This document shows, piece after piece, positions 42,154 to 53,698 of a stretch of DNA of 64,000 bases. The stretch covers positions 1 to 64,000 of the forward strand of contig JAAVTG010001003.1 in assembly GCA_011947345.1 (NCBI GenBank), written 5' to 3'. Origin of the DNA: Phytophthora quininea. Its lineage: Eukaryota > Oomycota > Peronosporomycetes > Peronosporales > Peronosporaceae. The stretch's first letter is position 1. Each line of letters opens with the position of its first letter. A program made the translations under genes and the position numbers. The notes beneath the pieces were generated by a model. It did not search any database. It was not told where the DNA came from and worked only from the letters and a program-made list of their open reading frames with translations.

Positions 42154-42829
42154 TCACGTGTCTCGACATGTACGAAAAAGCTCATCAAATCCAGATCTTT
42201 TACACACCAATCGCAAAGTTTCATACTTGGAAGCGTACTCACCAGCAATTTGTGAGTAGATCATACTGGGTATCAACCCGTCGACTGCGTCATGATCTTC
42301 TCCGGACAGCTTACGTATTCTGGTTTCCGCGAAGCCGTCTTCAAGTATTTTAACAACACGGAAAGAGCATACAAGAACTTGTGTGTGTGGGAGGCACACC
42401 TTCAGCCCTTGAATCGCATTCAAGTCTTTGTCCACCATTATGACACAAACTTTATCCAAAACAACTCCATTTACACGTTTCAAGTGATCTAATACATAGA
42501 ACATATACCAATCAGCGGTTCTCTCGAGCAACTGAACTGGCTGACTGTCGATGTTTACGTCTACGACCACAAACGTACGTAACTGGTAGTTGTTCCTGGT
42601 TAGCAAATAGAAAACTCCAGCTGTCTCGCAAAGCTGGACAACGAATCATAAAGGACAGTCCAAGCATTTGGGGACGCTTTCCAGTCTCTCGGTTTCTTGG
42701 CTTCCAGGAGTGGGTGCAAATATATATGCGCTGGTATACCTCCCAATTCTCCGGAAACAACGAGACACTTCCACCATTTAAAAAGGTTTTGCTCTTCTTC
42801 AGGCCAGCATTATGGTATGCACAACTCAT
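42154..42829 (-). pseudogene. MULE (Mutator-like) transposase remnant
   Basis: 42829-42512 contains a FAR1/FLYWCH-like N-terminal pattern: WEVYQRIYICTHSWKPRNR with GKRP after it. After a frame change, 42606-42154 has the MULE transposase core: LRTFVVVDVNIDSQPVQLLE (first Asp), VCVIMVDKDLNAIQGL (second Asp) and TQVLVCSFRVVKIL, where the conserved C-x2-F/W-H reads C-S-F-R. The third acidic region and C-terminus are missing. Both ends of the element are unidentified. Confidence 0.7.
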
Positions 42830-45800
42830 AGTCTCTTGAATTCTAATGACCTGGCAGGTGCGGCGCTGATATAGAGCTCAATACTCTGACCATGACTCCC
42901 GGCTTGTGTGCGAAAGTACAAGAGCTTCCACTTCAACATGATCAATTAAAGTTGTCGGCAATGGTATGCCTTCATCATCTCCTCGTACAGGCAGGATTGT
43001 TTGTTCACACGAAAAATGCAGTAATATCTCCCCATTGCCTCCGATTTCGTTTTTCCTTATCGCCGTCATCTTGAAGAGCATTACACCCTGGAGATCTAGG
43101 CAAATCCATCGCTTCTGCTCTGCTAGTCACTCGCCGAACGTCACACGACGTACAATGCTAGCAAAAGAAGCGAGGGTAGACGAGCTCAAAAAGCGGGAAG
43201 CGAAATGGTCGTTTCACTTCGGTATAGAATAAACAAGAATGGGTGGTACAGGTACATGGGCAATTTCGATTAATTTCATGCGACGCATCGACACAACATG
43301 AGTTTGGAATATATTGCTGAAAATCTTCACACGCTACACAGGAGGAACATGGACTAAAGACATGAGTGGTAGTGTTTGCGTTAAATTGTCAGTACGAAAT
43401 TTTGAACATTGTAACCAATCATGTCGAATGAGCAAACACAATACGGAGGAATCACTGCCGAGATTTTCTTCTTGCAGACACTCGACAGGTTGCATACCTC
43501 TCATCAGATAAACAGTTTGTCTGACGCGTGGTGACACATCTAACCTTGCTTCTTTGGATAAATAAACTTACAAAGGGGAGCCACCAGGATCGAGAATTTA
43601 CCTTAACAACTATGCCTCCCTCATCCTCAGCTGGAAGGAGTATAAAACAGCCTAGAGAAGGTGTTCCAAGCATTTAGGGCTCTGCCCAAGAAAGTAGTCG
43701 AACTTCTATTTATTGTGAAGTCATTAAACAGAGAGTTATCACCATCCTCTTCGTCTAACAATACACGTGACGTTGCGAGACTCCGTTAAAAACTGTTAGC
43801 ACCCAGACGATGTCAGTATGTTGTGTTTGTGAAAGTGGGTGCAGCTTCCAAGTTTTGACCCGATTTGTGCATTTATTTGATGATATCGTGTTTATTTGTT
43901 TGTTAAAACCCTACTCTAAGCACAATTCTTCAGACAATTTCGTTGGAAGACGTTCCAAAACATCTGAAGGACTTCGTTTCCACGGCTTTATGAGCTGTCT
44001 GTGAGCATTTAGTCCTGAACTTGCGAGTGATCGTTTCAGTAGGAAGCCCCTTCAAGAATTCTCGCGTGAACACGCTACCAGTGGCTACCCTGCTTACAAA
44101 GCAGGACGCGCGCGGTGGCGTTTGATGCCTCTGCAATTGACGATAAGGGAGCGAAATTATGTAACTACGGAGCTACTGACTTTGTCCTCGACTAGTTGCT
44201 GCGAGTGTTTTCCAGATTCAACGTCGTACTGATTGTACGCCCACCAAAGCCAGTGGTAAAGCACGCAGCGATTGCATTTCTACCGCAATTCTATACGACT
44301 CCCGTGGAAGCCAAGGCAGTTGCCGAGTTGATCGGACTACGACCACCTACGTTTTGTGCGCAATCAAAAGGCGGAGGATACGCTAAAAGCAGTTTTTAGT
44401 GATCTTCTAGTTGCCCAAGTGCGATATCCGTATAAGCAGCAACAACTACAGTGGGCACAACGATGTAAAAAGGGAGTCTGCTTTAGAAGGTGTGTGTGGT
44501 TTTGAGAATGAAATAACTACCGCCGCGTCAAGGGTCCCAGTGACGCGGACCTGCAGAACGCTCACTACAATGGTGAATAGGGGGGCTGAGTTTGGGTGAA
44601 TCTTGTCTACCCTGTTCTAAACCTCACACTACCACAGCAGTTCTCTTGCCTACTTTTCTCCGAGGTGTTGCATCTTCACTGACCAGGTATGCCACCCAGT
44701 TGCTCTCGTCCATCCCGAAAGGTCTCTCTTTCGTCACGTTCACGACGCTATTCTAGCTCGCGTAGAACAGCGCACTTTGCTGGTGCAACCATGTCACGGC
44801 TTCTGTTGTAGTCGTGTTCCGCCAGGCCGAGCATATTGCTAATCCTTCTTCGTTTGACAGTCTGTGAAACCGTCTCAGGATCCAAGAAGTCAGCAGCACT
44901 AACTGTGCGCTTGAGTGCTCACTCGATAGAGCTTGATCGTTCAGCGTCTTCCCGCAGGGTTTAGATGCAGAGTGTGGCTTCACGTCAAATACTGAACCTG
45001 TCTAGCCCAGCGGCGGCATGGTCTCGCCTAACTAAACTGGGGTACCGGCGACGTCGTCGCTATTTGTGATTGAACCCGCCGTGCCTAGAGGAGTGGTTTT
45101 TAATCACTCGCCTACACCTTACCTTCTATGTTGTAGAAGGCATGTTTAATGCCCACCACCTCATCTGAAGGATCACCGGTTGGCGTTGTGAGTTTTCAGC
45201 TGCACGAACTTCCCTCCATAGCATCGATAACATGCAAGATGGTTGGCGCGACAGCTCAGCGCCGTAGCAAACAACTATCGTTTCCCATCGGTTGTCTGCA
45301 TGCAAGAGGCAGAACAGCCTTCACCACTGTCAGCACGAGGTTTGGCTCAGGGACCTTCCAGCTCTTTCCTCTGCCTGACTTTATCTTCGACGGTAGAGTA
45401 ATAGGGTGCAATACTTGTGCCCGCCAGCCCGTGCCTGCCAGCCAGCAAAATGACGACCAAGGAGCAAGCAGCAACCACCCTCAAGGAGCAACAAGGCCAG
45501 GAGCAACGACCAAGATCGCACTGAAGGGACGCAGCACAAAGGGACACAGGCAGCGAGTAGTAACTAGTATTCAGGTAGTCTTAGTTTTGCCGTAAAAGCT
45601 CAACACGAGACTGAGTGCGACCGCAGCCGCTAGAGAGGTGTCAATAACTGGGAACTCGCCACGCGAAGTAGGCGACGCGAGGGGTACACGACAGAGGACC
45701 GGCGTGGGTAGATAGAGCCCCACAGGGGTTGGTGAAGCGGAGGTTGCAGCCCGCGCGTGCTTGTGGCTGTGGCAAAGAGAGGTAGAACAGCTAGCCCCGT

Positions 45801-46564
45801 GGTAGTAGAGCCCACCCGCCCGGCAAGCACACACCAGCGAAGGCGTCGTGTACACCACCTGTGCAAGGAAACACTCGGACACGCAGTGGTAGTTTAGAGT
45901 AGTTTATTTAGGTTAGTACTACCGCTGCGTAGACCACTGGGCACCGCCTTTGGCCGGAGGCAGGACCAGCGTGGACCCTTGACCAGCGCGCCGACCGATA
46001 CGCAACCGGCTGACGTGACCGGTGACGGACACTGCAAGAAGAAAGGAGCCGCAGCTCACTGTAGTATGGTGCAAACCGTAGAACAGGAAGTGCGGAGATT
46101 GTTGCAGAGGCAACATCCACACCAGAAAAGCAATTTCCGTTGAGTGCCAGCTACTTCACAATCACGCGCAAAAGTAAGTCAAGTAAAACTTATTCTCGAC
46201 AGCGATTTTGCAGTTTTACTCGCGAGCGCGAATGCGAGCAAAAGAAAGACGGAAATGGTTACAATTTCTATTTGTCACAAGAATAATTTAACACCCAATT
46301 CCTGGCTCAATCGGACCGATTCCATGGAAGGCCAAAAAACAACAAACAACAAATGAAAATTGACATCATGTCAGCTGTGTGAACAAGAACGTCGTCTACA
46401 AAGTTCCAGAGCGATTGGAGCTTTACATGAGCGGAAAGGGGTGATTACACGGAGCTATCGCCACCGAATGCAGGTAAATGAGAAGCATTTGGTCATGACT
46501 CGGCTGACCTACCCCGCCTACATAAAACGATTACAGTTACGCGTGTAACCTTACGCCAGTTCAC
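42830..46564. other. Long stretch without a supported gene
   Basis: Frames of 60-150 codons occur on both strands (42878-43081 minus, 43930-44136 minus, 45149-45595 plus) but overlap and resemble nothing I recognise. Around 45600-46100 the sequence is GC-rich and stop-rich and looks like a decayed repeat. A frame at 44196-44399 (FNVVLIVRPPKPVVKHAAIA) is unrecognised. Confidence 0.5.
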
Positions 46565-49410
46565 GGAGGAAGACTCAGGACTCGGAGGTGCTGGACACAA
46601 GGATCAACGACCTCCCGTCCATCACGCAGCCCAAGTCTATCAAGGGCATCCATGAGCGGTATATGGAAATTGGTCATGCGTAGCTCATCAAAACCGCTCG
46701 TGCCCGGTCACAACCATCACCTGCCTAGATTACAAGATGGAGTACGTGGTCTACGAGCTGATCTACGATCCGCGCAACATTGCCCGACAGGCTGCAGACG
46801 AGGTGGTGCAGCTGGACCCACTCAAGCCGCGCTTTATGGCTGGTTCCATTGGCCCCACTAACATAACGTTGTCCTTCTCGTTCAGTGTGGAAAACCCTGG
46901 ATTCCAAACCGTGGCGTTCGACAAGCTGGTGGACGTGTACTATACGCAGGTGAAAGGATTGGCTGACGACGGCTCAGATGTGCTCCTGGTGGTGACCATC
47001 ATCGACGCACTGAACGCCAAGGCTGCCGAATTCACGATGAACAAGTATTAGGAGGGTGCGGGACGCAAGATACTGCTGTTTATCTCGGACACTATTGTGG
47101 ACATGCGCAGTCGTGACAGATTACCGAGGCGTTGTACGGCAGTCTGCACCACTTGCAACGTTTCTGCATCGGTTTGAACTGCGCACTAGGAGTCAACCAG
47201 ATGAAAGATTTCATGCAGCACTTGTCCGATGTGGCCGAATACTTCGTGGCCATGTACGCTAACAGCGGCTTGTCCATCGCTGGCCATGATGGCGAAGCAT
47301 TGCTAGCAGTTCTTCAATTGGTGGATCCTGCGGTACGACACCTCAACACATTTAGGCGGTTGCCGAGATTGCAGCAACCTCCCGAGCTTATGGAACCGTT
47401 CATGTGGTATTGAATCTAGAGAACGTGGTTTCTACTAAGGAGCGCAACAATTTCTCAATGTTGGCGAGCGGTGCAACATCTCGGGATCAATTCGCTTCAA
47501 GCGCTAGTTCATGAAAACGTGATTACGGCGGCACAGCCATGGATGTGGCCCATCAGCAGGTCGAGGATGGCGCTATGGTAATCGATGTGAACGTCGATGA
47601 TGGAACTCTGGACCGTGTAGCAGCCACGGAGCGTTTCCTCAAGAGTGCTCTAACTGAGTCTGATGTGGCTAAGGTGCCATGGCCGACTCGTCCAAGCTCC
47701 ACATCGTGAAAACTGGCCTCAGATGCTCCCAGGAAAAGTGTATAGTGAACAATACTTCGCTTAAACTCCTTGGGAAGGAGCTTTCATGGAGCACGTACGT
47801 GTAGTGAAGGACCACGGTATAGAGTTGTGGCCATGACATTCGACGAGAACGGACCGGCTGCCACCGAACCTGAGAAGGATCGCATCTGCAAACGTTCCTA
47901 CGGCGTTCTGGAAAGCGAAGCCCACGAGGAGATATCATTTTCATCTCTAACACCCCGATAATTGCGACCGGATTGGAGGAGGACAATAATGATGGCGTGG
48001 ACTTGATCAATGCCTCCCGAATTACCAAGGAGCACAATCCATACCGTCGGTGTATCCAACTTGTCGTTCGGCTTTCGTTGTGTGAATGTCATTCGTGAGG
48101 CAATCCACACTGTATCATGCTGTTAAGGCTGCTATGGACATGAGTATTGTGAACGCCGTCACGCTCGAGGTGTACGACGACATCCCGATGTCTATTGATG
48201 TTTGTCGCGGGTGTTGTTCTGAATCGCTACGCGGACGCCACTGAAGCTCTCCTTGATCACTCTTTAATGAGAAAGTGAAGGCTGCTGCTCTGAAAAGGGA
48301 GGTGCTGTCGCCGGCACAGGAAACAAAGCAGCAATGGCGTTCCAAATCATTTCTGCTGGCGTCTTTCAGCGTTTATTGACCAGGATGTTGTGGAAATGCG
48401 CAAGGAGTACGAGAAGCCTCTTGATGTGACCTAAGGCCCCCAAGTGGATGGAATGAGTGTTGTTGATAAGATTTTCGGCTCTGGTAAAATGCTCCTGCCT
48501 CAAGTTGTCAAGGCCGCTTGTGTAATGAAGTGGCTGTTGTATATCTTCTTCCTTTCGCGGAAGAGGATAAAATGAGGAGCACTTGGCCAATGCAGCTAAC
48601 GGTGACGCAAATGAAGACGAATATGAAGATTCGTATCATGGGGGAGGTTCTTATTGCCACAGTGAAGTGTGATGTCCACGATATCAGCGAATGCACTGTC
48701 GGTGAGGTTCTCGGCTGAAATAACGACAAGATCATTGATTTGGGAATCATGGTGCCATGTGGAGACCCTACTGGTTCCAAAGATGAAGAATGTCGGTGTG
48801 ATCGGCCTGTCCGGCCATCTCTGGATGAGATCGTTTACGTCGCTCATGAAATGACCAAGACAGGACTGAATGATTCGTTAAATCGCCGGGGTTCCACGAC
48901 CTCAAAGATGCACGCTGCTGTTAAGATTGCTCAGCATTGTTCGACGCCCGAGCACCCTGTGGTGCATGTCCTGGACGCGTCTCGTTGTGTCGTTGTGATG
49001 GGCAACTTGCTTGGTCTGGACGGGAAACGCGATGAATTCGTGGAAAAATACGAAGACATGCGAGAAGATTACTATGCTGCCTTAGATGATATTAAGCTTG
49101 TTGTCTTCGAGGATGCGAAGAGTAAATGCTGCCAGATTGGTTATACCACTAGACCTCCGTTGAGTAGGTCTCCATGTATGTGAGGACATTCCTCTGGTAG
49201 AGCTGGTTCCTTTTATTGACTGGAATCCATTATTTCAGATGTGGGAGCTGCGTGGATATTGCTGTAACTGATCCTGACATGTCAAAGGTGAGGTGTGTGT
49301 TCAAATCGTCCAGGATCTATTTCAAGGAAGCTGGCCCCAAGTGCATGCAGGGAAAGTGTATTGTGGACGGTATTTTGCTCAAAGTGGGCACGGTGCTGTA
49401 GGCTCAGTCA
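46565..49410 (+). pseudogene. metH: Cobalamin-dependent methionine synthase pseudogene
   Basis: MetH transfers methyl from methyltetrahydrofolate to homocysteine. Domains follow in the normal order through many frames: homocysteine domain (LPSITQPKSIKGIHERYMEI; DYKMEYVVYEL; KPRFMAGSIGPTNITLS; GLNCALGVNQM), folate domain (QVEDGAMVIDVNVDDGTLDR near 47557; MDMSIVNAVTLEVYDDIP near 48130), cobalamin domain ([17 protein letters not shown] at 48526; DVHDISECTVGEVLG at 48671; PVVHVLDASRCVVVMGNLL at 48958) and the start of the activation domain (FIDWNPLFQMWELRG in relay near 49215). At least ten frame changes and many stops. The start and the catalytic zinc-site region are largely gone. No intron is visible. 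Confidence 0.88.
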
Positions 49411-49908
49411 CCGTGAGAGTACATCGCACGGCATCGTAGCTTTAGTGCGCGATATTGAGCGTCTAAACTGCATCAAACAATGAAGAAGATTTGGGAAATG
49501 ACGAGATGCTACACTGCTAGTGGACAGTTATATAGAGATATCACCAAACCTTACGACCCTCTCGAGCTTCATTGCACATTCATTGACAATCTCTCTACAG
49601 CATCCTGGTATGACTGCTCATCCATACAAAAGCAAACAAACATAAACGTATTTCAACAGTTTACCTCATGTAAATACTTACTTCAATAGACCTTAGATTT
49701 CTTGTCTTCATGAATGGAGTTTGAAGTTCCAGCAGTAGGGAGGGTGAGATTCGGAAAGGCTGCATCGCCGCTCCCGTATCCATAATCCGGACCCACACTT
49801 GGGACTAGTAAGTCCAAATACCTGTGATTGACCGAGCCTTTCCAGCCCACTGCCAATTCTAGTAGTCTTTTTCAACCTGCCGAACACGTTGCATAGCGTC
49901 TTCAACAT
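49411..49908. other. No supported gene
   Basis: Short frames only; AT-rich. It separates the methionine synthase pseudogene from a minus-strand open frame. Confidence 0.45.
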
Positions 49909-50172
49909 TTACAAGCAATTTTGTGCCAATGCGATCACTTGTGCTACTTCCGCATGGAAACGTGCCGCTTCTCCACTGTGGTCCTTGATCAAAGCTTTCA
50001 GTTCTTCCTTGTGGGGCTGTTTCAAGGCTGCTACCGCTTCATTATGCGCCATTATCAGTGATAGCCATTCTTTTCGCGACAGACTTTCATGATCACCGCT
50101 CTTGAATCTTGAGGCGACACATGCGTTGTCGTAATATCTTATGGAGCGGCACAGGTATTCGTACGTCGCATC
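49909..50172 (-). pseudogene. Unrecognised coding-like fragment
   Basis: An 87-codon minus-strand frame without an upstream ATG reads like real protein: DATYEYLCRSIRYYDNACVA, then RFKSGDHESLSRKEWLSLI and a helical Ala/Glu/Lys-rich end (KQPHKEELKALIKDHSGEAA). It stops at a TAA that also begins a GTAAAT donor-like sequence. Probably an internal exon or remnant of a mobile-element protein; no family assigned. Confidence 0.4.
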
Positions 50173-50997
50173 TTTAATCCAAAATCAGTGTTATCATTTC
50201 GCTTCCGACCCTCTCGTACCAGAGCACTACCGACAGGTTCTCCCGGCACGTCAAGTTGGCAACGTTTTCTGCCAGATGTATCCTTAGTTGATCGCGAACT
50301 TGATTACTGAAATTTCTTGTGTCAAGTTTTGGTACTCACCACCTCAGTAGGACTGCATCGAAAATGAGTAGGTTAAACGTTTAGTACGCCAATATCAAAC
50401 CATCCACAAGGACGTACATGATCTCAAATGTGTAGCTAAGACAGTCTGTTCAAACTCCACATGGACGTATCCATAGCGAATTAGAGTCGAAACGCTGCAT
50501 CAACCTCTAGAGTAAATTTACCTTTGCTGTCAGGGCTTGTTAAGTTAACAACATCTACATACTTGAGAGCCACCTTTTGCATGCGTCCTACCCTCTTCCG
50601 CTGCACATAGGTTCCGTATCGACTAGGTCACACTCGTTCGGTTAGAAATTTATGCCTCTGTTCAATGCAAACGGATAATACAATACGTATTGTCCTCGAT
50701 GTTCACATTTGGGTTGCCGTTGGTATCCTTTTCATTGTAGGTTACTACATAGTGCTGTCGTTGGAAATACAAATAGTCGATCGGGTATTTAGCACGATTA
50801 GCACTCATACCAGCCCATTGTTGCACTTTTTGTCCACAATGATGTCGGGCTTCACGGATAGACGACCGATGTTGTGCTTAGAGCGGTAAAACACTAGCAT
50901 AGTCTTTTGGTCCATGTCCTGGTGAGCATCGCTCAGCACGAAGTGCCCCAAGGTACAAGCTCGGTCTTGATGCCGGCTTCCATCGAACTTCTCACGG
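50173..50997. other. No supported gene
   Basis: Short overlapping frames. The minus frame of the previous feature may continue upstream after a frame change near 50175 (NDNTDFGLK). Confidence 0.4.
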
Positions 50998-53698
50998 ATG
51001 ACCTCGTTTGATAACTGGGTCTCTCCCTCGCCCAAACGCAGTGTATACAAATCTTTAGATTACGTGTACCATCACGTCCCTTCTCTCCAGGATCGTCGCG
51101 ATCCTAACACTTGGCGCAAGAATAGTGACGCCTGTGTGACCTTCACAGAGGCGTTGCTGGAGTATATTATTCATCGTGTTAGCTTGGTGTTTTGTGGAAA
51201 TTCCGAAACTAGCGCAAAGTCTCGGTGGGAATCAACTTTTACTCCGTGTGCGCTTCAATCAGATGACAATGAGTCGAAGTATCACAAATTGCTGGAAACG
51301 ATGGCTGAATGGTGTTCAAAATCACAGCGGGGCCCAGTCGAAACACGTACGCTCAGAACTTGCCTGAGCTGTGCAAGTCGAGCAGAAGTGAAACAGCTAT
51401 GCGGATTCGTTTCGGGATTTTCATCATTGAATGACACCTTTGCGAAAGGGAACTGTGATTTGTTGACACTGATTTCTGGCAAGAAGATTGATGTTCGCCG
51501 TCGAACTGTTCAGCATTACAGCAAAACTGAAGTGGAAGTGGTAGTTGGATATATTTTGTCGTCGTCGAACGTGTCGTTTCTATCGTGGGGGACAAAACGC
51601 TTTCATGTTGATGGTCGCGTGGTGTTGTTTCCTGCATCACGAGACTACGGTCGAAAACAGCGATGTTCAGTGAATATTGTCAGCGACGATCGAATTCTAC
51701 ATCACTATCACGAGCTACATTTTTTAGAATTGCTACTGCGTTGACGCCAGGTGATGCCAAACTTCGAAAAGCAGTTGACTACCTCGTTGGAGTTTTGATA
51801 AATGATTCCTTTCACACGATTACGAGAATTTTATCACGATTTGCTGGCAGAAATGAGGGCGTCGAATGCCTTATTGCAGAAAGTGAAAATGTTCGAGCCA
51901 ATCTCAAGTACGGATTTGACGACAGAGTGAAAAGCAAACAGGTCGTATGACGTCTGCACAATCTTGGATTTGGGCTCCTCGAAAAGGGCGACAGCGAGGC
52001 TTAATGTGAAGAATCTGTTGTGTGCAATGACTGTCGAAGCGTTTTCCACTTCTTCCATAGCGTGATTTCTGTTCTCAAAACGAAAGGGGTTCCTCCGTCT
52101 GCATTATCTGTCATTACTGACTGCCGCGGCAACACAAAGCTTTTTCTTGGACACCGACTTCAAGTCATTAAGCAGCAGCTTGCTATTCAAAGCTTCAGGA
52201 CGATATGAAAGCTAGATGTATAACCCAGGAAGGGCCCGATGAAACTGTCGTGATAATTGACTTCACAATGAAACTGGACCCTATTTACTTCAGAGAAAAA
52301 TACTTTGAGCACTACGGAAAAAAGGTATAAGTTGGCATGGTGGTAATGGGCAATTCTGGGGCTGGTTGGAAGCGTAGACTCAACTGGCTGTAATTTTGCT
52401 GTTGCTGAAAGGATTTATCTTGATCATCTTTCGCGGGACAACAGCAAACAACACAAGGCCACTGTTATCTTTTTGATAGAGGCCATTTTGATGCGTTTGA
52501 AAAGGATCTTCATTGTATCAAGCGTATTACGATTCAGTTGGACAATGCAGCTTGCTACCAGACCGCATTTTTGCCGCTACTGTTTCCGTATCTTTCGAGT
52601 TTTTATAATAGTCGCATTTCTTACACACAGATACACAAGATGGAAATAGCATTTTAGACGCATACTTTGCAAAGTTGATGCAACTACTATTGCGTTGGGT
52701 GAACGAAGGCAAACAATTGCGTTCACCAAGCCAAGCTGTCGTGGGCTTGAAGATGCGCGGTGGAATTCCAAATTCTACGGTTGATCCGGTAGATCATGAC
52801 AGAGATCGGCTAAACGAGCTTCTCAACACGCTGGCAAATATGGAACGAAGCTGCCAAGTTGATTGGCTCGGGACAAATGATGTACAAATTGAATATCACG
52901 ATCAATCTGACGGATGCCCCAAAATTCAGGATACCGAGGTTGCCCTCCGTTCACTCTGCGATTATTTGAGCATTCGCATATTGGAAATGAAACCATAGTA
53001 CATTGTGACCCAGAGCATCTACAATGTATCTGTGAAGAAGACGATGAATCTCAAAGTGAAGAAACAGTCGTCGATATTTGTCCGAGCTGTAGTGATGAAA
53101 ACAATGAAGTCAATATTGAAGAATTAACTTCTAGAGCAGATGCAGAACAAAAGATTTCCGATGATGATCTCGAGTGTTGTGCCAGTGATACCGAAGTCAT
53201 TGAAGCGGAGACAAAACGTGGGCCAGTTACTGGGATTTTAGTCGCTACAGAGGACCAACTTAGACGTAGAACCCGCCAGTGAGAAAAATCCGCACCTTGC
53301 GTGAGGTCATCTCCAACACCAACAAACGATGCGGTTTCATACGCTATAAAATTTGCCCTGAACCTTCATCGTGACGGTGATTTGTGTGTCCAGGATGCAT
53401 CAGATTCGTACTCGGATCAAATCAGTGATCTTGGCGATGACAAAACTCTCGAAGGAGAGTTATCACGTGGTTGGGAAAGGCGTCCCAAACGAGTAGAGAC
53501 GTATGGTACTCGATATATTGGTCCATATCATTTCTCTCTGATATAGAAGAATTTCTTGAGACAGGTCGAAAAGAGAAGTCTTGCAAGCTTGGTCCGGGAC
53601 TTATGCTGGAAGGCTTTCGTCAGCAATATTTGACTTGCCACAAGAAATTGAGATTCGAATGGAATAGGAAAACCCGTAAAAGCGCAGAAGAAATGTAG
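50998..53698 (+). pseudogene. Transposase-like protein of an unassigned oomycete family, broken
   Basis: A relay of plus-strand frames (50998-51744, 51663-51950, 52020-52208, 52230-52330, 52675-52998, 52914-53282, 53301-53698). Features in order: CLSCAS and LCGFVSGFS (possible metal site), GYILSSSNVSFLSWGTKRF, FFRIATALTPGDAKLRKAVD, VVIIDFTMKLDPIYFREKYF, ISWHG, then QLDNAACYQ, MRGGIPNSTVDPVDHDRDRL, an acidic region and WERRPKRVETYGTRYIGPYH. The D-F-x-M-K and QxDNAxCYQ blocks look like the first two acidic positions of an RNase H-fold transposase; this is inference. Stops and shifts throughout. Confidence 0.6.

Noticed and set aside
45149..45595. Plus-strand frame of 148 codons as a gene
   Set aside because: Low-complexity Gln/Gly/Arg-rich end, no homology recognised, overlapping frames on the other strand.
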